Source of the DNA: a bacterium
GTDB taxonomy: Bacteria > UBP14 > UBA6098 > B30-G16
NCBI GenBank assembly: GCA_027007865.1
Contig: JALTEE010000477.1
Coordinates: 1-5,437, forward strand
Direction: 5' to 3'
Length of the DNA stretch: 5,437 nt
A program made the translations under genes and the position numbers. Of the stretch, positions 1-5,437 are shown one piece after another (position 1 is the first letter of the stretch; each line of letters opens with the position of its first letter). A model generated the notes under the pieces. The model made no database searches. It saw nothing but the letters and a program-made list of their open reading frames with translations, and had not been told where the DNA came from.

Positions 1-1569
1 CTCGGATGCTGTGTAGTTGTCGAATTGCCCGACTTTTTTGGTCCGCTTCGCAATAAAATAGATAATCAGCGATAAAACAAATGCGCTTCCCATTATTATT
101 CCTACAATACCGGCATCGAATTTACCAAGTGGTGTAACCAAATAACTCAATCCCGATTGCATCGTGCCGATATTTAAATCAGTTAAGATTGCATTGGATA
201 TTTTCTGAATTAAGCCGGGCAAAATGCCAAATAGGAAAAGTGGAACGAGCAGAATTAATATCGGAATAGTAAATGCAGAAGATGCTTCTTTGACATCGTC
301 GAATTTTTTGGGCAGTGGACCGAGGAAAATCGAATATATGAGTTTGAAACTGTATAAAAATGCTGTGATAGATGCAGTAAAAATAATCGGTGCTAAAATA
401 ATCCGCTTTTGGATTATCAAACTTTCATACAGCATCCATTTGCCAGGAAAACCGGCAGTAGGCGGTATTCCTGATAGAGCGATAATTCCGAACAATAACC
501 CTATGAATGAAACGGGCATTTTCTTGATAAGCCCGCCGAGTTCGTTAAGATTTGTCGTTTTCGCCCTGTATGCGACCGCTGCCACTGTGAAAAACAGTAG
601 GGTTTCGAAAATTGCGTGCCCGAGAAATTGGAATATTCCAGCGGAAATGCTCAATGCTGTCCCGAGCGAGAATGCAGCGACAACATATCCTATTTGACTA
701 ATCGAGGAATAGGCGAGCAATTCCTTTGCATCATCCTTCATTGTAGCATAAATTCCTGCGAAGAGCGCGGTAATTCCACCGAGATATGCCAGCGAAATCT
801 GCAATGTTTTCGAACCCAAGAATATCGAGCCGAAAACATAAAACATTAAGAGGAAATATCCATAGACACCGACTTTGGAAACGGCACCCGAAAGAAATGG
901 TGTGAACGAGTTCGGGGAACCTTTATAGGCTTGCGGCACCCAGATATGAAATGGCATCAGCGCAGCCTTTACAGCAAAACCGAAAAACAGCAGTAGAAAC
1001 ACAGCGATTTGCGTCCCTTGAGGCAAGTCGTTAACATTTGTAATCGTGAAATTGTGAGCATAACTGTAAAAAATCATTATTCCGAGCAAAATCAAATACG
1101 CACCAAAAATATTCCAGACCAAATACTTGAATGCACCTTGTTTATCGCCATCCCAAATTGAGAAAAAGGATGACAATGTTATAAGTTCGAATGACAGAAA
1201 AAGCGTGATAAAATCGTGAGAGAATAGAAATGCGATTATAGCACCGATGAGGAATATACTCGTGGCGTAGTAAAAATCCGACCTTCTATCTGCAAAACCT
1301 GCGATGATAGCAAGGAAACCGAGAATTACTGCAATGAAACCGATTAAATACGATATTTGCGAGAAAGGATACAAGTTAAGTGTAAAAAATCCGAGATTCA
1401 GCGAAAATATATAATAGTAAGGATTTAGCGCCGCAAAAGCGAAATATGAAAGTCCTGCGGCAACCACTATGAACGCTATTATATTTCTCAATATGGCGGA
1501 AATTTTCCCCGCCAGATATGTTAAAACAGCTCCGAGCCAGAAAATAGCGATTGTGATGAATATATTCAT
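1..1569 (-). CDS. Second MnhD/NuoL-M-N-like antiporter subunit (H'), C-terminus cut by window edge
   Basis: This is a proton-conducting antiporter-like membrane subunit of the NuoL/M/N-MrpA/D-HyfB family (Proton_antipo_M). The frame is open for 523 codons from ATG 1569 to base 1 with no stop, so the C-terminus is missing. It starts 3 nt after the mnhD stop, and GGAGG lies 7 nt before the ATG. Visible family landmarks are Glu128 in LSFELITLSS, Lys201-Pro206-His208 in VKAALMPFHIW (the broken-helix lysine motif), Lys232 in SKVGVYG, LLAYSSISQIGY (285-295) and Lys377 in GIPPTAGFPGK. Two deviations stand out. His318 is followed four residues later by Glu322 where relatives commonly have Lys (HAxxK), and WLPDA reads WVPQA (210-214). 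Many hydrophobic helices fill the whole length. After about residue 505 the chain turns polar (KRTKK...FDNYTASE), so it extends past the last visible helix. Family membership is firm. Whether it belongs to an Mbx/Mbs-like complex, a hydrogenase or a free antiporter cannot be told without the genes to the left. Confidence 0.93.
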   Translation of the reverse strand, partial: MNIFITIAIFWLGAVLTYLAGKISAILRNIIAFIVVAAGLSYFAFAALNPYYYIFSLNLGFFTLNLYPFSQISYLIGFIAVILGFLAIIAGFADRRSDFYYATSIFLIGAIIAFLFSHDFITLFLSFELITLSSFFSIWDGDKQGAFKYLVWNIFGAYLILLGIMIFYSYAHNFTITNVNDLPQGTQIAVFLLLFFGFAVKAALMPFHIWVPQAYKGSPNSFTPFLSGAVSKVGVYGYFLLMFYVFGSIFLGSKTLQISLAYLGGITALFAGIYATMKDDAKELLAYSSISQIGYVVAAFSLGTALSISAGIFQFLGHAIFETLLFFTVAAVAYRAKTTNLNELGGLIKKMPVSFIGLLFGIIALSGIPPTAGFPGKWMLYESLIIQKRIILAPIIFTASITAFLYSFKLIYSIFLGPLPKKFDDVKEASSAFTIPILILLVPLFLFGILPGLIQKISNAILTDLNIGTMQSGLSYLVTPLGKFDAGIVGIIMGSAFVLSLIIYFIAKRTKKVGQFDNYTASE

Positions 1570-1572
1570 CTA

Positions 1573-3033
1573 TTAACCTCCTAACACCCACTGAATATAG
1601 TGGGCCTTATCCATCAATGCCATCGCAGCACTATTTATAAAATTCGTGATAATACTCGGATATACCCCGACAGCGATTACTATCACAGCCATCGTCGTCA
1701 ACGAAATTCCCACGGCAAAATTTGTTTTCTTGGGTGCGGTATCATCGACAGGAGCAGAATATGAGATTTTCAAAAATCTGAAATAGTAATAGACCTCGAC
1801 AACAGCAGCGAATAGGATAAATACAAGCACGAGAAATTTAGCATTTCTGCCGACCTCGGACAATATGGCAATTTTGCTCCAAAATCCGGCGAATATCGGG
1901 AAACCAAGTAAATTCAATATGGCAATGGACATTAAAGCGCCGAGGAATGGTCTTTTTCTGCCGAATCCTCTAAATTGTTCGATTTCTCGCCATCCCGTGT
2001 GAATGAAGATGTATCCGAATGCGAGGAATAAAATAGCCTTTGAGAATGCGTGATTGAAAATTTGGAAAATTCCAGCGAAAACCGCTTGCTGAGTGCCGAT
2101 TCCCATAATCGCGAGGATGAGCCCCATCTGCCCGATGGATGAATATGCGAGCATCCTTTTCAATCTCGTTTGGCGAAGTGCCGAAAGTTCCGCTATGATA
2201 AATGTCGTTATCCCAAAAGTCAGAAACAGCGAATTTTTTATGCCGATGCCGAAAACTATGAACGAAAGTCTGAGCAGTGCATATAATCCCGCTTTCGAAA
2301 TAAACCCCGAAAGCATCGCGGTAACCGTATCGTTCGAGCCTTCGTAGGCATCGGGAGCCCAGCCATTGAACGGGAAAATTTCCGATTCGATGAAAAATGC
2401 AGAAACTATAAGCAGAAATGCGGTGATGAGAACACTCCCATTAACCATAGATATTTTCTGCGCTATATCCGCCATATTCAATGTGCCGAGTTGACCGTAT
2501 ATTAGTGCTATTGCAATGAGAAATAAACTCGAACCAATCGAACTGATAATCAAATATTTCATCGAGCCTTCGAGAGCGGCTTTGTCCTTTCTAATCGCAA
2601 CGAGACCGTAGGATGATATCGCTGTTATTTCAAAAAATACGAAAAGGTTGAAAATATCGCCTGTCATCATCATTCCAGAAACACCCATAACATTCAAGAT
2701 GAATAGAGTGTAAAATTTATTTTCAGGCAGTTCTCCTTTTTTACCCATTTGGTATGAAATCATACAAAACGCTAATATTTGAACAAGTAGGACGAGAAAT
2801 GCTGAAAGTTGGTCCACCGCTAAATTTATTGCGAATGGCGGTTTGAATCCGCCGGTAAACACAAGAATTGGTTTAACCATAGCATTCTGAATAACATAAA
2901 TCGAGATAACGAGATTCACAGAGACAGTAATGAAAGCAACGATTCTGCCGATACCTTTCGAGATTTTGCTGAAAAATGCGATAAAAAATGCGGCAAAAAG
3001 TGAAAATGCTATAATCAAAATGGGGCTTACCAT
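1573..3033 (-). CDS. mnhD: MnhD/MrpD-type (MbhH-like) antiporter subunit
   Basis: This 486-residue integral membrane protein is of normal length for MrpD/MbhH, with about 14 predicted helices. It is homologous to complex I NuoL/M/N and expected to carry protons (or H+/Na+ exchange) across the membrane. Recognisable motifs are TGDIFNLFVFFEI with Glu135 (the conserved TM5 glutamate), Lys247 in FISKAGLYALL, LKRMLAYSSIGQMG (291-304), His328/Lys332 in NHAFSKAILF, and Lys387 in GFPIFAGFWSK. The broken-helix motif that normally reads V-K-A-A-x-F-P-F-H is changed: residues 214-223 read FIESEIFPFN, so the key Lys is Glu216 and the His is Asn223. Tryptophan and PDAY (225-230) follow as usual, so the alignment is secure. 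The start codon overlaps the end of mnhC by 7 nt, with AAAGGAG five bases upstream. It sits directly before a second antiporter-like gene, so the complex probably has at least two large channel subunits. Family call is very secure; ion specificity is not known. Confidence 0.97.
   Translation of the reverse strand: MVSPILIIAFSLFAAFFIAFFSKISKGIGRIVAFITVSVNLVISIYVIQNAMVKPILVFTGGFKPPFAINLAVDQLSAFLVLLVQILAFCMISYQMGKKGELPENKFYTLFILNVMGVSGMMMTGDIFNLFVFFEITAISSYGLVAIRKDKAALEGSMKYLIISSIGSSLFLIAIALIYGQLGTLNMADIAQKISMVNGSVLITAFLLIVSAFFIESEIFPFNGWAPDAYEGSNDTVTAMLSGFISKAGLYALLRLSFIVFGIGIKNSLFLTFGITTFIIAELSALRQTRLKRMLAYSSIGQMGLILAIMGIGTQQAVFAGIFQIFNHAFSKAILFLAFGYIFIHTGWREIEQFRGFGRKRPFLGALMSIAILNLLGFPIFAGFWSKIAILSEVGRNAKFLVLVFILFAAVVEVYYYFRFLKISYSAPVDDTAPKKTNFAVGISLTTMAVIVIAVGVYPSIITNFINSAAMALMDKAHYIQWVLGG
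1577..1581 (-). promoter_or_regulatory. Ribosome-binding site of H' gene
   Basis: GGAGG lies 7 nt before ATG 1569, inside the last codons of mnhD (...Gly-Gly-stop). It fixes the start of the H' reading frame, which would otherwise be judged only by its open frame to the window edge. The mnhD TAA is followed by TAG and then the ATG, so ribosomes can pass directly from one gene to the next. Confidence 0.85.
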
Positions 3034-3371
3034 TTCAACTCCTTTATTCTCCGTATATCGAGAGTGCCGAATTTCTCGTATATTCTAACGACAATCGCCA
3101 GAGCCATCGCCATAACCGCGACACCGATAACGATAGCGGTCAGCACAAGCGCCTGCGGGACAGGGTCCACCACGACGCTCCAATTTTCATTCATAATCGG
3201 CGCTGTTCCACCGTTAATATAACCTATGGAGATTAAAAACAAATTGGCTCCCGAATCCAATATGCTCAATCCAACAATCATTTTTATTAAATTCCGTTTC
3301 GTCAGAACAATCATAATCCCGAGCGAAATTAAAGCCACCGATGAGCCGTAGAATATAATTTCAGATAGCAT
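3027..3371 (-). CDS. mnhC: MnhC/MrpC (MbhG-like, NuoK homologue) small membrane subunit
   Basis: This small three-helix membrane subunit is homologous to complex I NuoK and to MrpC/MbhG. It is part of the membrane arm next to MnhD. I start it at ATG 3371, giving 114 residues (MLSEIIFYGS...). The ATG two codons upstream (3377) directly abuts the GGGAGG ribosome-binding site with zero spacing, while 3371 sits 6 nt after it. The diagnostic family motif DPVPQALVLTAIVIG is at residues 69-83. GLSILDSGANLFLI (34-47) is the second helix, corresponding to the NuoK helix that carries its glutamate; here Asp39 is the only acidic residue in that helix. A soluble loop with GGTAPIM (54-60) precedes the DPVPQ motif, as is typical. 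The gene overlaps the fused mbhE-mnhB stop by 11 nt and its own stop overlaps the mnhD start, so translation is likely coupled. Identification is secure; the exact start is a good inference. Confidence 0.96.
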   Translation of the reverse strand: MLSEIIFYGSSVALISLGIMIVLTKRNLIKMIVGLSILDSGANLFLISIGYINGGTAPIMNENWSVVVDPVPQALVLTAIVIGVAVMAMALAIVVRIYEKFGTLDIRRIKELKW

Positions 3372-4068
3372 TTTCATCCTCCCTAAGATTGTTCAGCAGT
3401 CCTGTCAATTCAGAGCCTACCTTAATTCCAATAAGAACATAAATCACAGGGATAATTCCACCACTAAGAAGTGTTCCTGGGCTGCCCGTCGGCAGAAAAC
3501 TTTCGAGAAAATTCTGAAATAGATATAATCCGACAAGCCCGGTAATTACATATAGCATTCCGACAGTGCCCTCGGAAATTGAAAGTTTTTTCTCAGATAC
3601 AAAAGCATAAGGGTCTGCGAGAAACATAAGCAGAAATGCAGTTGCAATAACAACTCCGCCGGGGAAACCGCCTCCCGGTGTTAGATGCCCGTGAATGAAT
3701 ATGTAAGAACCGAATAGAATTATCATTGGGAATAAGAATTTAGTGGTAATTGATACTATGAGAGAGGCACGAGTTTTTTTCTTATTCTTTTTCTTGTCTC
3801 TGAACCCCGCAAGAATAGCACCCAGCGCAGTCGCGGCGAGAAAAAGAACGGTAACCTCACCGAGAGTATCGAAACCTCTATATAAAACTACGATTGTAGT
3901 CACGATATTCTGTGCGCCGGTTTCCTGCACGCCATCTTTAACATAGTGATTACCCAGCACCATTTTGTCGGCACCGAATGTATTATGTATTACGACAGAA
4001 TATAGAAAAATTCCAACGATGACGAAAATTATCACACCGATTATATTTCTGAACCAATCCTTCATCAT
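3361..4068 (-). CDS. mnhB: Fused MbhE-like + MnhB/MrpB (MbhF-like) membrane subunit
   Basis: This 235-residue membrane protein has two family parts. Residues 1-90 match the MbhE/MrpA C-terminal domain: an N-terminal helix, a polar stretch, then GAQNIVTTIVVLYRGFDTLG (51-70) with Glu71, followed by a helix. Residues 101-235 match MnhB (MbhF/MrpB): a helix, HGHLTPGGGFPGGVV (126-140), and a last helix ending in GIKVGSELTGLL. A strongly basic linker, RDKKKNKKKTR (90-100), joins them. Single MnhB proteins are usually about 140 residues and archaeal Mbh has MbhE and MbhF as separate genes, so this is a genuine domain join. No stop or plausible internal start (no Met between 36 and 115) lies at the junction. 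The first ATG (4068) overlaps the DUF4040 gene stop in an ATGA arrangement, with GAGAGG 8 nt upstream. In this family these subunits belong to the sodium/proton-handling part of the membrane arm. Family calls are secure; the split of function is inferred. Confidence 0.95.
   Translation of the reverse strand: MMKDWFRNIIGVIIFVIVGIFLYSVVIHNTFGADKMVLGNHYVKDGVQETGAQNIVTTIVVLYRGFDTLGEVTVLFLAATALGAILAGFRDKKKNKKKTRASLIVSITTKFLFPMIILFGSYIFIHGHLTPGGGFPGGVVIATAFLLMFLADPYAFVSEKKLSISEGTVGMLYVITGLVGLYLFQNFLESFLPTGSPGTLLSGGIIPVIYVLIGIKVGSELTGLLNNLREDENAI
3378..3383 (-). promoter_or_regulatory. Ribosome-binding site that decides the mnhC start
   Basis: GGGAGG directly touches the upstream ATG (3377) but sits 6 nt before the ATG at 3371. 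A spacing of zero is unfavourable for initiation, so this site favours 3371 as the true mnhC start. It lies within the coding end of the fused mbhE-mnhB gene. Confidence 0.75.
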
Positions 4069-4316
4069 TTTTCGAACCTCTCGGTTTTCTTGAGAACATA
4101 TACAAAAATTCCCGTAGTAAGTCCTGCACCAATAGAAGCCTCGGTAATCGCCACATCGGGAGCCTGCAAAATAAGAAACAATGCGGATGAAATGAGACTG
4201 ATTACTCCCGATGCAAGAACCGCAACAAGCAAATCTTTGGTGAACCAGGCGACAAAAACAGCGCCTATCATAAAAATCACGAAAGAGCCGGAAACTATCA
4301 ATATTATATTACTCAT
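4065..4316 (-). CDS. mbhD: MbhD-like DUF4040 subunit (MrpA C-terminal domain homologue)
   Basis: This 83-residue membrane protein has three hydrophobic stretches. It matches the DUF4040/MbhD domain that in canonical Mrp is fused inside the C-terminal part of MrpA and resembles complex I NuoJ. The signature is LQAPDVAITEASIGAGLTTG (50-69), with acidic Asp54 and Glu59 expected to line an ion path. Lys27-Asp28 (FTKDLLVAVLASG) is also typical. A longer frame would start 14 codons upstream at 4358, but that would add a very basic, non-family N-terminus (MTKAKKRWKKKR...) and overlap mnhG by 50 nt. ATG 4316 has GAGGA 5 nt upstream and overlaps mnhG by only 8 nt, so I use it. Its being a stand-alone gene between mnhG and mnhB is the Mbh-type arrangement, not the classical mrpA one. 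Family call is secure; its exact ion role is inferred. Confidence 0.94.
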   Translation of the reverse strand: MSNIILIVSGSFVIFMIGAVFVAWFTKDLLVAVLASGVISLISSALFLILQAPDVAITEASIGAGLTTGIFVYVLKKTERFEK

Positions 4317-4653
4317 CTTCGTCCTCTTTTTCTTCCATCTCTTTTTTGCTTTGGTCAACCACGCTTCTATCTGTCATTTTAACACCGATTTTCAAACTCG
4401 CCTTGCCGATTGCGTGAGCGGACACAGGATTTGTTACCAATATGAAAAGAGCAATTACGAGTGTTTTGAAAAACCATTGCGGATGAACCGTCCCAACTCC
4501 GATAATCGTAAAAAACGAACCGAGTGTGGTTGCTTTTGTCCCTGCCTGCAATCTATTATAGACATCCGGCATTCTGAAAATTCCGAGTGAACCTAAAAAA
4601 AGAAATGCCGCTCCGATAAATAAAAATATTTCACCCAGCGTAACATACCACAT
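4309..4653 (-). CDS. mnhG: MnhG/MrpG (MbhC-like) small membrane subunit
   Basis: This 114-residue protein has about three transmembrane helices and belongs to the MnhG/PhaG/MrpG family of the Mrp/Mbh membrane arm. The hallmark RMPDVYNRLQAGTKATTLGS is at residues 27-46 and NPVSAHAIGKAS at 75-86. The C-terminus (about 100-114) is an acidic, lysine-containing soluble tail ending in EEKEDEDE, which is not part of the conserved core. The purine-rich codons of that tail supply the Shine-Dalgarno sequence of the next gene. Its ATG shares one base with the mnhF stop (TAATG), and GGGAGG lies 6 nt upstream. Its role within the complex is structural or in ion translocation; no individual catalytic function is known to me. 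Identification is very secure. Confidence 0.97.
   Translation of the reverse strand: MWYVTLGEIFLFIGAAFLFLGSLGIFRMPDVYNRLQAGTKATTLGSFFTIIGVGTVHPQWFFKTLVIALFILVTNPVSAHAIGKASLKIGVKMTDRSVVDQSKKEMEEKEDEDE
4322..4326 (-). promoter_or_regulatory. Ribosome-binding site that decides the DUF4040 (mbhD) start
   Basis: GAGGA is placed 5 nt before ATG 4316, inside the codons for the acidic tail of MnhG. It supports the 83-residue DUF4040 protein over a 97-residue version starting at 4358, whose extra residues are basic and unlike the family. Confidence 0.75.
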
Positions 4654-4925
4654 TATAGTCCTCCCTCGAAATAGCGTGCAATTGCAAGAACAGTGATGTA
4701 TGCGAGAATAGCATACACGAGTGCCACATCGAGATATAATCCTCTGCCGAAAAACAGTGATAATAAAACCAGAGTAGGGGTTGTCACAGTGGTCAATCCA
4801 TCGACGGCAACGACCCTATCAGATGTTGTCGGTCCGAGTAAAAAGCGCAAAAATAGAAGGATGAAACCAGCACCAATAGCCGTTATGAAAATATACCACA
4901 TTATTTCAGGAATAGTTTGAGACAT
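4653..4925 (-). CDS. mnhF: MnhF/MrpF (MbhB-like) small membrane subunit
   Basis: This 90-residue, three-helix membrane protein is of the normal MnhF/MrpF length. The family motifs GPTTSDRVVAVDGLTT (31-46) and YLDVALVYAILAYI (64-77) are both intact, including Asp36 and Asp66, acidic residues of the kind expected near the ion path in this family. It acts only as part of the Mrp/Mbh multisubunit membrane complex. The start at 4925 lies inside the end of mnhE (25-nt overlap), with GGGGAGG 8 nt upstream, and its TAA overlaps the mnhG ATG by one base. Nothing is unusual about length or motifs. Identification is very secure. Confidence 0.97.
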   Translation of the reverse strand: MSQTIPEIMWYIFITAIGAGFILLFLRFLLGPTTSDRVVAVDGLTTVTTPTLVLLSLFFGRGLYLDVALVYAILAYITVLAIARYFEGGL

Positions 4926-5410
4926 CTTTCAAACCTCCCCGGTATTTCTTTATATAGTTCTTCTGGTTCGGTGGTCTTAACATCTATCCAGTGGATATAC
5001 ATATCCTCGCCATCTATATCGAGTGTAAAAGTTCCTGGTGTTAAAGTTATCGAATTCCCGACCATTACTTTTCCGAAATCGCTCTTCATCGTTGTTTTTG
5101 TTTTAATTATACCCGGATTTATCGGAAGTTTCGGGTCGATTACCCTTCTGGCAACATCGAAATTGGCTAAAATTATTTCCCAGAACAGATAGAAAAAGTA
5201 TATAACAGAGCAGAATATTTTTCGGGGGGTTAAATTTGCCAAACCTTTTGTGGAAAATAAATTGTAGGTAAAAAGTGCGATAATCGCAGATATAGCAGCA
5301 CCCATTATCAATTCTTCCGCAGCAAATGTATCGACAAAAATTAAATATAGAACGAATAACAAAATCGTCGCATATAGCCATTTAGATAGATTATTTAATA
5401 TTTTGCTCAT
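4901..5410 (-). CDS. mnhE: MnhE/MrpE (MbhA-like) membrane subunit, first gene of the visible operon
   Basis: This 169-residue MnhE/MrpE protein is of typical length. The N-terminal half (about 10-80) has two to three hydrophobic segments. The C-terminal half is a conserved soluble domain with ANFDVARRVIDP (82-93), INPGII (97-102), GNSITLTPGTFTLDIDG (118-134) and YIHWID (138-143), all classic family motifs. It is a core subunit of Mrp antiporters and Mbh/Mbx-type complexes. ATG 5410 begins the family-like N-terminus and has an AGGA 9 nt upstream, which is weaker than the other ribosome-binding sites here. Only 27 nt upstream are visible, so it could be the first gene of the operon or follow another gene off the right edge; I see no promoter that I can support. 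Identification is very secure. Confidence 0.97.
   Translation of the reverse strand: MSKILNNLSKWLYATILLFVLYLIFVDTFAAEELIMGAAISAIIALFTYNLFSTKGLANLTPRKIFCSVIYFFYLFWEIILANFDVARRVIDPKLPINPGIIKTKTTMKSDFGKVMVGNSITLTPGTFTLDIDGEDMYIHWIDVKTTEPEELYKEIPGRFERCLKLFLK
4934..4940 (-). promoter_or_regulatory. Ribosome-binding site of mnhF inside mnhE
   Basis: GGGGAGG lies 8 nt before the mnhF ATG (4925) and within the last codons of mnhE. It is the strongest-looking site in the window and supports independent re-initiation for mnhF in spite of the 25-nt overlap. Confidence 0.75.
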
Positions 5411-5437
5411 ATTGATTTTTCCTACTCAGAATAATAT
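5411..5437. other. Short region upstream of mnhE
   Basis: These 27 bases hold only the weak AGGA ribosome-binding site of mnhE (5420-5423) and AT-rich sequence. No promoter, terminator or end of an upstream gene can be recognised in so little sequence. Confidence 0.5.

Noticed and set aside
224..849. Plus-strand open frames of 157 and 77 residues opposite H'
   Set aside because: They are antisense shadows of the conserved H' coding frame. They have no recognisable domain, and no other gene in the window lies on the plus strand.
1376..1591. Minus-strand 71-residue open frame beginning in front of the H' gene
   Set aside because: It is an out-of-frame shadow of the H' gene, rich in Cys/Arg/His with no membrane pattern. 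The overlapping frame from ATG 1569 encodes a clear antiporter-like subunit with a good ribosome-binding site.
2391..3640. Repeated word similar to agcagaaatgc near 2412 and 3630
   Set aside because: Both copies are within coding sequence for hydrophobic helices and reflect similar codons. They are neither extended nor regularly spaced.
3766..3780. Possible programmed -1 frameshift at the A-run in the fused mbhE-mnhB gene
   Set aside because: The A7-C sequence is not in the X-XXY-YYZ register relative to the reading frame. The zero frame continues straight into the conserved MnhB domain, so no frameshift is needed.
4090..4590. Plus-strand 166-residue open frame opposite the DUF4040 and mnhG genes
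   Set aside because: It is antisense to two genes with intact family motifs. Its composition changes partway from hydrophobic to Cys/Arg-rich, as expected of a shadow frame.
5103..5381. Minus-strand 92-residue Cys/Tyr-rich open frame inside mnhE
   Set aside because: It is the alternate reading frame of mnhE. The Cys richness comes from frame-shifted codons of hydrophobic helices, not from a metal-binding protein.
5427..5437. AT-rich TATTAT resembling a -10 box upstream of mnhE
   Set aside because: It lies at the very edge of the window with no visible -35 region. In AT-rich DNA such a hexamer is expected by chance.

Overview
The window is one tightly packed minus-strand operon for the membrane arm of an Mrp/Mbh-type ion-translocating complex. 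This family links Mrp multisubunit Na+/H+ antiporters, group 4 membrane-bound [NiFe] hydrogenases (Mbh), the related Mbx/Mbs complexes and respiratory complex I. Read right to left (5'->3' on the minus strand), the order is mnhE, mnhF, mnhG, mbhD-like (DUF4040), a fused mbhE+mnhB, mnhC, mnhD, then a second large antiporter-like subunit (here called H') that runs off the left edge. H' is read directly from the sequence as an unbroken 523-codon frame from an ATG at 1569 to base 1. Its stop codon lies outside the window.

Layout: 5411-5437 is a short leader with a weak ribosome-binding site (RBS). 3027-5410 holds the six small subunits and 1573-3033 holds mnhD. 1-1569 holds the N-terminal 523 residues of H'. 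Neighbouring genes overlap by 25, 1, 8, 4, 11 and 7 nt, and the last pair is separated by 3 nt. Almost every gene has a GGAGG-like Shine-Dalgarno sequence inside the end of the gene before it. There is no gene-free stretch, terminator, RNA gene, repeat or mobile element that I can support.

How the genes work together: MnhE, F, G, the DUF4040 protein, MbhE/MnhB and MnhC are small membrane subunits that in this family form the sodium/proton-handling part. MnhD and H' are 14-TM-type proton-channel subunits homologous to NuoL/M/N. A canonical Mrp operon starts with a giant MrpA (NuoL-like plus DUF4040 plus MbhE domains), and none is seen here. The E-F-G-D-(E+B)-C-H order is that of Mbh/Mbx-type complexes. 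Two MnhD-like subunits in tandem resemble the Mbx/Mbs H and H' pair. A catalytic peripheral arm (NuoB/C/D/H/I-like or hydrogenase-like genes) may therefore follow off the left edge, but this is inference.

Organism: strong Shine-Dalgarno sequences, ATG starts, moderately AT-rich DNA and proteins rich in Ile/Phe/Lys suggest a bacterium, possibly an anaerobe. I cannot assign a phylum. The points most worth a second look are the loss of a conserved channel lysine (changed to Glu) at different places in the two antiporter-like subunits, and the MbhE-MnhB fusion with a lysine-rich linker.
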